NCBI GenBank assembly: GCA_002077045.2
Contig: KZ111156.1
Span: 493,444-557,443, forward strand
DNA from: Rachicladosporium sp. CCFEE 5018
Lineage: Eukaryota > Ascomycota > Dothideomycetes > Cladosporiales > Cladosporiaceae
Direction: 5' to 3'
Length of the DNA stretch: 64,000 nucleotides
Positions 30,784 to 41,033 of the stretch are shown here, piece by piece. A model generated the notes under the pieces. It saw nothing but the letters and a program-made list of their open reading frames with translations, ran no database searches and was not told the origin of the DNA. The position numbers were made by a program, and so were the translations under genes. Positions within the stretch are counted from its first letter, which is position 1; each line of letters begins with the position of its first letter.

Positions 30784-33064
30784 ATGTCACGTGCACACTT
30801 ACCCTTAGACGCCTTAATGGCTCAGAGAAACGCCGCACTGGATCAAATGGCTCATATACGTGCTAAGGAGGGGTTTTCCGAAGACTGGAATGGTTCCGAC
30901 GGGGACTCTGACGACATACACCCCAACGATAGTCATCAGTCAGTTCAGGATACGACGAGCCCTCAACGGCAGTACTGCGCGGACGACATCTGGAGCCTTG
31001 CACGGTTCGAACGACTGGTCTTGTGGAATCCAGCGGACGAGCCAAGCACGTCTCAGAGTACAGCTGTGCCGCGAGTGGAAGTTCTGAGTCGATCTGGGCT
31101 GTGCGATATCTGTCTGGGCATCTTCCAAGATTGAGCGGTCGATGATTGGGCAGAGTTAAAACCTGCGAGGTTTTTGAGAAATCTGGAAGACTCAAGGGGT
31201 TTGTCGGGATACTTTCCAGGTCTCCAACGGTTGCGACCATTGCACGCCTCTAGGGTCGAGTTGGAAGCTGGAGCGGAAGTCGATTGCTTGATCTGCAGGC
31301 ACGTGCTTGATGTTGCTGGGTGCCGTTTCGGCACTGCATACCAACTGAAGCATAAGGATCTTGGCGAAATGGTACTGAAGATCGGGGTGGCATCGCCCGA
31401 ATATTATTATGATCCGACTGTGCGTGAGAAACCCCTTTACGGACTTGTCTTTCGTGGTCGATATAGAAACTTTGCCAAGTTCTTGGCAACCCGACGTCGA
31501 ACTGGGCTCGTTCAGTCGTACAGATCCATCAAGACTCCCTGGATACTGCTATTGGCAGCGTTCCGAGCTTGGAATTGGCGAAATATTGGTATCGGAATTG
31601 CGTGACTAACCATGACGGGCAATGCGGGCAGTCGCCGCACCCGCTGTCTTATCCCACGAGGCTTTTGAGTCTCGAGGGAGATACGGTTAGGTTACTGGAG
31701 GCATCAGAGCAAGCTCTCGCTGGACCTTATGCCACGCTAAGTCATTGTTGGGGAATCCAGCCCTTCTCGGTGCTTCGTCCCTCTACCATGCACAGTCTCA
31801 AGATTGGTTGGAGTAGGGCGCACTTTCTACCAACTTTCCAAAAATGCTTCCAGACCCTGGACTTCCTCCAGATCTCTTTAGTCTGGATCGATAGCTACTG
31901 CATACTACAGGGACATGATGCGGATAGTGTGGAGGATTGGCGAAGAGAGTCAGTGCTAATGGAGCACGTCTACGCCAACAGTGCTCTGACGATCACTGCC
32001 GCACATGCGAAAAGCCCGCACGCCGGCTGCTTCAACAAGCAGGCTTCGAGACCTCTGCTTGACACCCGCCTCATTCGTTGGCAAGCTACAAGCTCGGCGT
32101 TGACGGAAGACTGGCTGTTACTTCCGCGGAATTTGCCTTAACTGCTTGAGGGCGAGAATATATTCCTACGGGCGTGGGTTCTGCAGGAAAGGGTGCTATC
32201 CAAGCGTCTGCTTCATTTCGGGGAAAGTGAGATGCACTGGCAATGTGTCCGCGATCAGATCGCATCCGAGTCGAGGCCATTTGAGAATCACGATAAGCCG
32301 AAACGTTCCAGATCGCTTATGCCTACCATTCAACCAGGCATGTTGCGTTCCGCGTCATGGTCAACGTGGCAGCGACTCGTTTCGTCATACTCTGCTGCGA
32401 ATCTGTCGATGGCCCATCGAGATAAGATGATCCCATCGCCGGGCTTGCAAGTCGTCTCGCCGCTACGCGACGCAGTAGGTACACCTGTGGACTTTTCTGG
32501 GTGGACCTCCCGCACGCATTATTATGGAGACCGGACAACGACAATATTTACCGTGAACGTGCCGTTCGTCCTGCGACGTGGCGAGCACCTTCCTGGAGTT
32601 GGTTAGCACTTGACGGCGGCATACATACATCAGATAACGATCCTGAGTATTCTGCGCAACTGGCCTGTATCGACGCAGTGGCCGATGTCGAAGACGCCGC
32701 CGGGGTGACTTTAATCTGCGTTGGTCGGGTCTTGAGCATCAACCGACCGCGTAACTGTGAAGATAGCCGAGAACGAGGCCTCGAATCTTTCACTTTGCAC
32801 GACTTTGGCATGAAATGTATCATGGACGACGCTAAGGATTGGAAACCTTCGAGGCTACATGAATGGTTCCCTGTGCCCATCGATAGGAGGATAGGGTACC
32901 GCCAGCACGACTATCGAATGCTGATCGTGTCCAAGAACACAGACGGGACATTTTCACGCATTGGATACGCGGCCAGTGATGACTTTCTGAGCGGGCGCGG
33001 ACACTCTCCGCGCTTCGAACGGGCAATCGATGCGGAACCCGCGAGGATGATACTCCTGGTATAG
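30784..33064 (+). pseudogene. HET-domain gene B, multiply disrupted
   Basis: A full-length relative of locus A with at least four lesions: TGA at 31132-31134, one or two frame changes between about 31470 and 31560, TAA at 32139-32141, and a one-base change near 32430. Pieces in order: SGLCDIC and DCLICRHVL (paired CxxC blocks), LELAKYWYRNCVTNHDGQC, AGPYATLSHCWG, QISLVWIDSYCILQG, MEHVYANSALTITAAHA, IFLRAWVLQERVLSKRLLHFG, GLFWVDLPHALLW, WRAPSWSWLALDGG, ACIDAVADVEDA, TDGFAMM-unrelated spacer absent, NTDGTFSRIGYA and the tail DAEPARMILLV-stop. The order matches locus A throughout, so it is an old tandem-type paralogue. No remaining frame contains a complete HET domain plus both flanks. Confidence 0.8.
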
Positions 33065-33585
33065 CGGTGTGTCTATATGTAGCGTTGTACTGAGGCAGGC
33101 CCGCACAAAACACACTGCTTCGCAAGCCTCGCAGCGCAGAACCTGCAGAGCCCCACTTACGTTGCACTACGATACTAAGGGCGCTTTGCAAATAAGTTTT
33201 ATTCATGTCAGGCCTTCTCCCTCTGACGATGTGAAGGGCCCCCAGCAGAGTAGCAAGTCCCCTGTCTGCCCGCGTGCCACCGCAATAGCAGAACCCGCTC
33301 GCCCTCGCATGTTGTAGACTCCGAGCTAAACGGCTGATAGAGATCCTCCGACGAACGCAAGATAATTGACCGCACATGGTTACAAGTTCCGTCTGCCTCA
33401 CGATAGACTGTCGCGGCTCCGCAAGGCGAGTCAGATGCTACGTCAGGATTTCTCTCATCGCCCCATCATAGCACTGAGCTCCAAGATCGTCGCACCTGCC
33501 ACTGGTGCGAAGTCGGTAACCTGACTATTGCTTCTTGTCCGCCGCCGCTTCGTGGAAATCCGTCAACCAGCCAGCAACTTGTAGA
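33065..33585. other. Intergenic stretch, no supported gene
   Basis: 521 bp between HET pseudogene B and the Nudix-like gene, which converge here. No recognisable frame or repeat. Confidence 0.45.
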
Positions 33586-34146
33586 TTATGGATACTCATG
33601 CATCCGCAGAAAGGCAGCCAATACATAAATATCCCGCCTCCTCACCTGCTCGCCCACCTCACTAGTCGGCTCAGACCTCTTTATCAATCGCCACGCCTCT
33701 GCCGGCGAACACCACCGAAAGCCATCCGCTTGGCCACGCGTTGCGTGGCCGCCGGTACAACTGCCCCGTTCGATGATATCACAGACGTAGCCGAAGCTCT
33801 CCTTCTTCAGCGTGCCGGTCCAGGGTGGTCTGCTGCCTTCCGGCAACCACCAGGGATTGAACTCGACTTCGCAGCCCGCGTAAGAGGATGTGGCGTTGGT
33901 GGCATCGCGGAGCTGTGTGGTGTCGACGGCCTCCATGCCGCCGCTGGGTAAGCGGTAGTAGTCTTCTGCTTTGACGTGGATGAGGCCGATTTGGCCGTTC
34001 CGGATGAGGATGCAGCGCGCCGGCGCAGTAGACGGATTCTCTTTGCCGTTCGTCTGTTCGTTGATGGACTCGTTCGATCTCATTCTCATCAACTTCAGAC
34101 TTATGCGACTCGTGCTCTTCTGGAGGCGGATCCCAAGGCGTTCCAT
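33586..34146 (-). CDS. Nudix-fold-like protein with a degenerate Nudix box
   Basis: Intronless, 186 residues, ATG at 34146. The core ARCILIRNGQIGLIHVKAEDYYRLPSGGMEA looks like the first strands and the loop leading into a Nudix box, and WTGTLKKESFGYVCDII and DGFRWCSPAEAWRLI fit the later strand and the C-terminal helix. The box itself should read GX5EX7REUXEEXGU. After GGMEAVD the sequence is TTQLRDATNATSSYAGC, so the metal-binding Glu residues and the Arg-Glu pair are missing. Checking the other two frames does not restore them. It is either a pseudo-enzyme or a decaying gene; the long intact frame favours the former. It lies at the edge of the HET pseudogene block. The ligand is unknown. 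Confidence 0.55.
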   Translation of the reverse strand: MERLGIRLQKSTSRISLKLMRMRSNESINEQTNGKENPSTAPARCILIRNGQIGLIHVKAEDYYRLPSGGMEAVDTTQLRDATNATSSYAGCEVEFNPWWLPEGSRPPWTGTLKKESFGYVCDIIERGSCTGGHATRGQADGFRWCSPAEAWRLIKRSEPTSEVGEQVRRRDIYVLAAFLRMHEYP

Positions 34147-34614
34147 CTGGGCTTGAAGTCTGTGTGGTCGATTACCGCATCATGTTTGCTGCCACCACAG
34201 TAGGTAGTTGCACGAAGTGCACGACCACAACAGTAGTTTCTGCCAATGTTAGCCCAGCGCCTCGAGTAAGACAAGAAACGGTCTTAGTATCTCGGCGAGG
34301 CATGGCATTGTTGTATCACGGTCTTCAACACGCCAAGATTGTGCCACTTCCCTCATCACACCGAACACGCCCGTGGCTGTGCTTGGGGATCAAATTGATG
34401 CTGTGGTCTGAAGCCTGTCTATGCACTGGGATTGCAGGTTGAGCATTTTCCATTGGAAGAACGTTTCTATAATTTAGCGTTGATTCACATGATATCGCAT
34501 GCTTCCGATCAATATGCAACTACCAATAGCATGCTTAACGCCGCGGTCGTGTTACGACCTACCCCTTCACATACCCGTGCCCTGTAGACTTACCTTTTCT
34601 CATCCAGCTTCCCG
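34147..34614. other. Intergenic stretch, no supported gene
   Basis: 468 bp comprising the promoter of the Nudix-like gene and the 3' flank of the SNA3-like gene. Nothing recognisable. Confidence 0.45.
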
Positions 34615-35122
34615 TCAAGGTCCCTGCACCTTATGATCCCCCGCCACAGCCTGCGAGTACGATGGCGGGACCTCCTCTCCTTGCTGTGCTGACGATCCAG
34701 CAGCTGCCGGCGCTGTCGAAGGGTGCTGCACGAAACCACTCTGATGTCCGGGGAACTGATTACTCGGGGCAGAGCTCACTGTGCCGTAACCCTGCTGTGG
34801 TTGACCTCCAGGTGCATATTGTGGCTGCCCCTGCACGACGTAGTATGAGACTGTGCCGCCTCGCTCCTCATCGCCTATGGGCTCGTAGGTTGGGTCGGAT
34901 GTCACGGCTATGATGTACCAGGCGTGGAGGAGGCCGGGAAGAAAGCCGAGCACTGGGCAGACATGTCAGTGACTGTCACAGGAGGAAGCGCTGGTGGGTG
35001 TACTTACTGCACAGTGCTATGTTGATCAGCGAATCTACGCTGCAGAGCCCGCGCTTCACCCAAACTGCCAGTGGCGGAAAGAGGATGGCAAGGAAGCCGA
35101 GGAGGATGTCGGAGCCGCACAT
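34615..35122 (-). CDS. PMP3/SNA-family membrane protein with PPxY tail (Sna3-like)
   Basis: Exons 35122-35008 and 34952-34615 with a 55-nt intron (GTAAGT/GCCCAG, phase 1) give 150 residues. The first 60 residues are the UPF0057/Pmp3 proteolipid fold: MCGSDILLGFLAILFPPLAVWVK, then INIALCMLGFLPGLLHAWYII over the splice, i.e. two transmembrane helices. Unlike Pmp3 (about 55 residues) it carries a cytosolic tail of about 90 residues, Gln/Gly/Pro-rich, with the PY motif PPSY near the C-terminus. Yeast Sna3 has the same layout and uses its PY motif to bind the ubiquitin ligase Rsp5 for multivesicular-body sorting to the vacuole. A matching adaptor or cargo role here is inference. Confidence 0.88.
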
Positions 35123-36481
35123 ATTGGTAGTAGTAGGAGTCTTGCTAAGATTTGCAAGAGTGTGTAGTGCGATAAAGAACGGAGGACTGTTGCGGCGTGG
35201 ATAGATAGTATGATGTAAGAATATGGATGCCTCGTGAATGCACGCGACACTGCATGAAGAAGTGGCGTAGCACTGCCACATGACGAAACCGCGGGGCGTG
35301 CCGCGCTTGGCAAGAGTGAAGTGAAGTCAGGAGTTTGACCTCACCTTTGCGACTCCATATGTAGTCTGCATCCGCCAAATGTTAAACGATGCTCATCATG
35401 GCTGAGCATCTGCGATACGTTATCGAAGATGTCGGCATGATACAGGTATACGCGTGCGATCCGGAACGCGCATGCTATGATCCGCCGTAAAGCCCCACAG
35501 GGAGGCGATACTGCATCGCAAGACAGATCCATGGTTCAGGGCCCTAGCCTTCATCGGCTTGGTCCAATTTCCTACACTGGCTTTCGAAGGCCTACACTGA
35601 ATTGCATGTTCCAGTCATGACGTACACAATGCTACATCGGCCATGAAGGGCTTCCCGAACCATAAGCTTTGGCTGGCCCAACTACGTGAGGATATGGTCA
35701 GCTCAGGCTCTATCGTCCTTTGTCTCGGGCCATCGCGTTTGCACGACTCACTTTCTGGGGAACCACGATGTGCTGCGAATCAGTGGGTGCTGCTATGGCT
35801 CTCGTGGCGATCTGCTCAACGTCATTCAGACCTCGCGTTCAGTCGCATTCGCGGTACATCAAAAGAAATGTCACGGAGCTGCACATGGTCCTGTGTCTTG
35901 TTCGAAATATCTCACTCATGTTAACTGAGTTGGTTTGCAAACCGCTGGTGGCACTTTGCTGGCTGCAGCGCCGAGGCTGTGGAGCTTGTCCTCATAGTCC
36001 CGCTTTCTGTTGCCGACAAGAGTCAATCGCTGAGGTCTTGTCACAGCGGATATCGATTGCTGTTTGCGATCTACTGCGATACTCTTCAGGAGGCTGGTAG
36101 TGGCGGCGATTTGGCAAATCTGCATCGAAAGCTGCGCCGGCATGATGTCTTTGCTGTGCTGAGATTGTTACTCACCTTCCGACCAGGCTAAGCATCGGCT
36201 TAACGGATTGCTGGATTCTTAGATAGGTAGTCTATCTTCACCGGCATCCATCAGGCGTATCATGATGCCTTCATCGACAGACAATGCCCACGCTCAATGC
36301 GGTGGTCACTGCATTCGGATCTGTGTTGTCCTACTCACGAGAACATTCGAAGAGCATCTTATACGTCCATCCAATCCAAACCATCGCCTGCTTTCAGTCA
36401 GTCCACCTCCATCAGTCTTAGCCAGACATACGACTTTCCAGCGTCTCCACAGTACCTCGGGGCAGCCTCACTCGTCTCGAC
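35123..36481. other. Gene-poor stretch of about 1.36 kb
   Basis: Contains the promoter of the SNA3-like gene at its left end. Short frames between 35640 and 36200 on the plus strand have no joined structure or recognisable motif. No repeat or RNA gene was recognised. Confidence 0.45.
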
Positions 36482-36868
36482 ATGGACCACCTCCTGAACC
36501 ACAATCACTTCCTCTTCAGCCGCACAGTACCCAACAGAGGCCACCCTAGTGGCTACTGGCCAAGCGGAAACGCGGCCTTCCGACCGGCCTGCGGTACAAG
36601 CTCTTACACGCATATCGTGCATCCGAACAACGTTATTTGCCAGCCAAATGGCTACGTCCTTGGGTGCTCAATCGTGGACCCGTCTGGTCGATGGGCGTAC
36701 AATTTAAATCGTCAGCATCCGTCCGCATTTCCAGGAAATGGACACGCATTGCAGCAGGCTAATGCTCAATTGGCTCGTAGTGGCCAGACTCGTCCGCCAT
36801 GGGGGGCGCCCTCTGGCATGCACCATGGCGACGAGCACCTATATGGCTGGAATATGAGGTGGCGGTAA
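36482..36868 (+). CDS. Short orphan ORF, His/Asn/Gly-rich
   Basis: A 128-codon frame from an ATG in good context (GACATGG). The protein begins MDHLLNHNHFLF and is rich in Asn, His, Pro, Gly and Trp, with CQPNGYVLGCSIVDPSGRWA in the middle and YGWNMRWR at the C-terminus. No signal peptide or transmembrane helix is obvious and no family is recognised. Coding status rests only on length, start context and a reasonable composition, so it may be a chance frame. Confidence 0.3.
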   Translation: MDHLLNHNHFLFSRTVPNRGHPSGYWPSGNAAFRPACGTSSYTHIVHPNNVICQPNGYVLGCSIVDPSGRWAYNLNRQHPSAFPGNGHALQQANAQLARSGQTRPPWGAPSGMHHGDEHLYGWNMRWR

Positions 36869-37274
36869 GGGGATGCGTCTCCGAGGGCGTGTAACTTAGC
36901 CTAAGGGTGCATTCGGTACACCGTGCATATCAGCCAGATGAAGAGGTGTTCAGGTAGATCATCGGAGTTAGCTAGCAATGTAGCGCAGTATGGAGTTTGA
37001 GTTTGTCAATATCCCCTTGAGATGGTTGCAATTCATGGATGATTGTTGGAGCGTGTTGGCAGATATCGAAGTGTAGTCGAAGTAAGCATGGCCGAGCTGC
37101 GGGCTGTTGCGATGGCTCCTTCCCGACACATGTGGGCGACTTGAGGCCTCCCAACCTCATCTTATCCATGGGGCAAGTAAAGCTTATACATCTCACTGTC
37201 AGATCGCGTTGACAGCGAGTGGGATATCGCGAGACTCGAGCCTTGAGCCTGTCAATGTATTGAGTTCGTCGAGC
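36869..37274. other. Intergenic stretch before the disordered orphan gene
   Basis: 406 bp. The downstream gene frame is open from 37107, so an upstream start at 37107 is possible, but those residues look like non-coding translation. Confidence 0.4.
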
Positions 37275-39296
37275 ATGGCAAGCGCCCCGAAGATCACATA
37301 TGGCAAGAAGCGATCAGCTTTGCTACCATTGACTGCCGAGCAGTTCAGACGGTCTAGCATCTTCGAGATCCCCACCGAGGACACAGAAGCTCAACGCCAA
37401 TTGTCCATTATTGACCAACGCGCAAACCATCGTGTCACTGCTGAAGATTCGCAGCTGTCATATGCCGAATCGAGCGAGGAAGTGTCTTCGACTCCGGTCA
37501 ATGATGTGGCGGAAGCTGCGAAAGCCTCATTATCGGAGTTGAAGTCAAGATCTGCCCGGCGCAAGTCGCTGAAGATTACAAGTGTCTCAAGTGTCAGGCC
37601 GACAGAGGTGCCAGGCAAGCCTTCGGCTGCATCGCAGCAACTTCATGCGTCACCACGACGCCGAGTGCGACGACCTATTGCTCCAAAGCGCCACAATCCG
37701 CGGAAGCCGTCTCCCAACGAGCTACACCTGGTGCCAATGCGGCTTATCGAAGGCTTAGAGACGAGTCTAATGCCGGCCAAACCACACATAGGATTCCCAT
37801 CAAGTCTTGCAAACGATTCATTTACTCGGCACAACCGCTACACTGACGATGGTCATGGCGCCAATGTTGCAGAAGACGCTCTCGCTGCGGTCAGACCCAA
37901 GACTGGTCTGAGTACTCACAGGAAGAGGCTTAGGACCACTGTGCGAGAGCACAAGACGATCCAAGAGCTGAAAAGTGAGCAGGAAGCCGGCGTGAATGAA
38001 CCATCACACTTCCTTCCAGGCGATGGCTTCGAGAAATCTGAGCTCCAGATAGCTCATCGACATCGTCTCAAGCTGCGGCATCGACGGCAGCGAAAGTCAG
38101 AGCCGCTCTGGCAGGGCTTCCAACAACTCACTCTGTGTGCAGAAGGGGCTGACGAGCACGGCTTTATACGAGCGCCGATCAAGAACGAGCCAATCCCAGG
38201 ACAGACTCGCACACTGGTACTTTCTGCTGATCGTGCAGGAGGTGACACTGAGAGCTTTGTTGCCTCACGTTTGATGTCTCATCACTCTGAAGAGAACAAT
38301 CTGCCGACTGTTGGCCTACTAGCTATGAGTCGGCAGCAAGAGCTGGTCGTCATCGAGCTCTCACCGCTGTCTGCGCCAGTACGTCAGTACAGCGTCTCTG
38401 TGTGTAGCGATGAAGAAGATCATGAAGAGGACTTAGATGAAGGAGCCGCCGAAAGCTATGTCGACCAGGTCGATGTCGCAGATGATGCCATTGAAGAGAT
38501 AGTCGAAATCGAGCCTGATACTAGAGGAGAGGACGAGTTCGCTGCAGAGAGTGCTAATGAGATGTTCACGGAACAGCGGTTCGACAACAAAGCCGCAAGA
38601 CTCGAGTCGCGACCGGCGCGTCTGTATGAGACCGCTGGACCGATACGCCGTCCAAGCGGCCGGCGTTCCATAGAGGTGACCGAGACGATCTTCGAAGACC
38701 CAGATTCAGATCCAGATCAAGACTTTCTACTCGACGACGGCCCGTATCACGTTCCACTCGAAGCAATTCACGCGTCACTCCAGCCTCGATCCATCCTGAA
38801 GTCCAGCACAGCACTCCAGGCTCCCATCCATACTGGCCCTGAGCTTACAGCGCGCAACACCCGTCGTTATAGTCGCATGACCACTGGCCACAGCATCCAC
38901 TTCAGCAGCCCGCCACCCAGCTCAGATCCGAATTCCGACCCCATGCTCGACGAAGAGAGCCGCTACTTCACCTCCGTCCAACAACAGCTTGCTGCATCTC
39001 CGGCTCAGCCTCGTTCCATCATTCGAAAGAAGTCGAACAACCCACAGGTGGGCTATGCCTATGGCGATGCGATGGAAGTGCAGGTGCCGTATAGTGGATC
39101 GCTGACTGTAGCCGAGACCTCTCCGGTCCGGGAACGCTTCTCGGACGAGTCCCAGTTACGTATACTGCAGCGCGGTGGCGATGTGGTTTGGCATGCTGAG
39201 CGTGATGTACGCGAGGTAGAGCAGAACCTGATTCGTTTGACAAGGCGTGTGAGCATGGAACATGGGACCTTGAGCCAAGGTGTGAGGAGGTGTTGA
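37275..39296 (+). CDS. Uncharacterised, mostly disordered, probably nuclear protein
   Basis: Intronless. From ATG 37275 it gives 673 residues; the open frame also contains an upstream ATG at 37107 that would add 56 poorly supported residues. The N-terminus MASAPKITYGKKRSALL contains a TYGKK element similar to short N-terminal motifs I know from several fungal nuclear proteins, but no kinase, WAPL or other domain follows. Basic clusters (SPRRRVRRPIAPKRH, HRHRLKLRHRRQRK) suggest nuclear import. A middle segment is strongly acidic (SDEEDHEEDLDEGAAE). The C-terminal third has repeated PRSI(L/I)(K/R)K-type elements (PRSILKSS, PRSIIRKKS) resembling phosphatase-docking or kinase sites. Function unknown. 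Confidence 0.7.
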   Translation: MASAPKITYGKKRSALLPLTAEQFRRSSIFEIPTEDTEAQRQLSIIDQRANHRVTAEDSQLSYAESSEEVSSTPVNDVAEAAKASLSELKSRSARRKSLKITSVSSVRPTEVPGKPSAASQQLHASPRRRVRRPIAPKRHNPRKPSPNELHLVPMRLIEGLETSLMPAKPHIGFPSSLANDSFTRHNRYTDDGHGANVAEDALAAVRPKTGLSTHRKRLRTTVREHKTIQELKSEQEAGVNEPSHFLPGDGFEKSELQIAHRHRLKLRHRRQRKSEPLWQGFQQLTLCAEGADEHGFIRAPIKNEPIPGQTRTLVLSADRAGGDTESFVASRLMSHHSEENNLPTVGLLAMSRQQELVVIELSPLSAPVRQYSVSVCSDEEDHEEDLDEGAAESYVDQVDVADDAIEEIVEIEPDTRGEDEFAAESANEMFTEQRFDNKAARLESRPARLYETAGPIRRPSGRRSIEVTETIFEDPDSDPDQDFLLDDGPYHVPLEAIHASLQPRSILKSSTALQAPIHTGPELTARNTRRYSRMTTGHSIHFSSPPPSSDPNSDPMLDEESRYFTSVQQQLAASPAQPRSIIRKKSNNPQVGYAYGDAMEVQVPYSGSLTVAETSPVRERFSDESQLRILQRGGDVVWHAERDVREVEQNLIRLTRRVSMEHGTLSQGVRRC

Positions 39297-39614
39297 AGCA
39301 AGGCGCCGGTGGATCAAGGATCGAGAGAGTGGCAGCAAGAACTTCGGAAGGCATGGGTGCCTGCTTGGTAGACGGGTTTGCATTTGTTTGGGACGATCTC
39401 GCTATCTACGCAAGCGCCTTAGCTCATTGCTCTCATCTGGTGTAGCTTACAGCAGATATCGTTGCAACACTAGATGCATGTATCGCATCTCCGCCGCCAT
39501 CGCTCCATCACAAGCTCCTGTCGAGCCCACAGCCTCGTGATGCGGCCCCCTGAAAGCCAAAGTGAGACTCGTGGAACTGCGATTCGGTCGTGCAATCATA
39601 CACTTTCACCTCGC
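39297..39614. other. Convergent 3' flanks
   Basis: 318 bp between the stop codons of the disordered orphan gene and ARC1. No gene is seen. Confidence 0.5.
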
Positions 39615-41033
39615 TCATCGTACCGTAGCCCCAGTCAGACTAGGCACCGTGCAATACCCACCTCCCTTCACAATCAGCTTCCCCGTACTCTTCCCAGCAT
39701 CCTTCAAACTCTCAACCTCACCCGGCTGAAATGCCACCTCCCTCCCCTCCGTAGTCGTAAAACCAACCTGACACATCTCCCAAACCTTCTTCTTCGGATT
39801 CAGCACGCCCTCCGGCTCGCCCTCAAAACCCTCAAACCACACTCTCTCGCCCGCTTTAGCCTCCTTAGGTGGATCCACAAGCTCCACAGGCCCGGCATGA
39901 TTGTCCGTCTCCCCTGGTGCGATGCGAGGGGAGGCAGCGAGGACCATAGCCGCGGACTTCACGCCGCGCATCGTGACGGGTTTGAGATTGCAGACGGCGA
40001 TGATCTTGCGGTTCTGCATGGCTTCGAGGGGGATCAGGCCGTTGAGGCCGGAGCAGACTGTGCGGACAGTTTGGCCTTCGAATTCGGAGGTATTTTCTGT
40101 GCCTGGTAGGTCGCCGCAGGCTATGGTTGAGACGAAGAGGCTGTCGGCGTTTGGGTGTGTGGTGGCCTTCAATATGTGACCTACCCGCAAGTCGATAAGG
40201 CAAGGCGATAGGGGCTTTTCGACGACTGGGGCGGCGGGAGCTTTGGGTGCCTTGGCCTTCTTCTCCTTCTTCTCGGTCTTCATACCAGGGATCACGGATG
40301 CTGCTGCGGCGGCTGTCTGGGAAACCGCATCTTTTGCTTTCTCGACGATAGGTTTGTCCGGCGTGGCGTCTGAGGAGGGGATTGTGGATGTGCCATTCTG
40401 GTTCACAGCTCTGTCGTTCCCGCCTGCTTTCTCGCCTTCTGCTGCTAGAAGTGCGACTTTCTCGCGTTTCTTCTTCTCCTTGTCGGCTTTTGCATCGAAG
40501 GTCTTGACTGGTGCAAGGATCTCGTCGGGATTGATGTCGATTTCGTCACTGGCATCTAGCTTGAGTCCGAAGAGAGGCGCATTCTGCACGAAGTCAAGAT
40601 ATCGTACGACGTGATGGTGGCCTTCTGCGCCAGTCTTCTGCTCCGGCGTCCAGCTCTTGACAACCGGCGCGAGTCGGGCGTAGAGAACGGCATCTGCTAC
40701 TGAAGGCTTGCTACCGAGTAGAGTCGTGCGTGTACTGAGATGTGTGTTGAGGTCGGAGAGTGCGGTCGTGGATCGTGAAGGGTCGTCGACTTGAGACGAG
40801 AGGTTTAGGTGTGTGAGAAGCCATTTCTCGATCTCGACCTTCTCATCGGACGTGTACTGGCTGTCGCATTAGCTCCTGCATTATTCTATGTTTGCCTGTA
40901 TCCGAGCGCCTACTTCTATCGATGGGAACGCGGCAGTCGACAGCTTCTGTGTATCCTCGCCAGCCTCTTTCGTCTCGGGGTACGATTTGTGGAGGAGGTC
41001 TGCAGCTCCGCCGTCCAGTGTCATCAGTGCCAT
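39615..41033 (-). CDS. ARC1: Arc1-like tRNA-aminoacylation cofactor, EMAP-II tRNA-binding domain
   Basis: Exons 41033-40914 and 40856-39615 with a 57-nt intron (GTAGGC donor, CAGCCAG acceptor, phase 0) give 453 residues. N-terminal GST-C-like part: VEIEKWLLTHL, TTLLGSKPSVADAVLYARLAP, VVRYLDFVQNAP. Next comes a Lys-rich linker (KADKEKKKREK, KTEKKEKKAKAPKAP). The C-terminal OB-fold tRNA-binding domain (about residues 290-453) has LIDLRVGHILKATTHPNADSLF, TVRTVCSGLNGLIP, NRKIIAVCNLKPVTMRGVKSAAMVLAAS and a terminal GGGYCTVP. Yeast Arc1 holds MetRS and GluRS and delivers tRNA to them in the cytosol. An in-frame ATG further upstream (41168) would add 45 Arg/Ser-rich residues that could act as a mitochondrial presequence (see findings). 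Confidence 0.88.

Noticed and set aside
26390..33064. RIP mutation as the cause of the HET gene decay
   Set aside because: The lesions include one-base shifts and a large deletion, and the paralogues are too diverged; no strong C-to-T or TpA-rich bias is evident by eye. A computed RIP index would decide.
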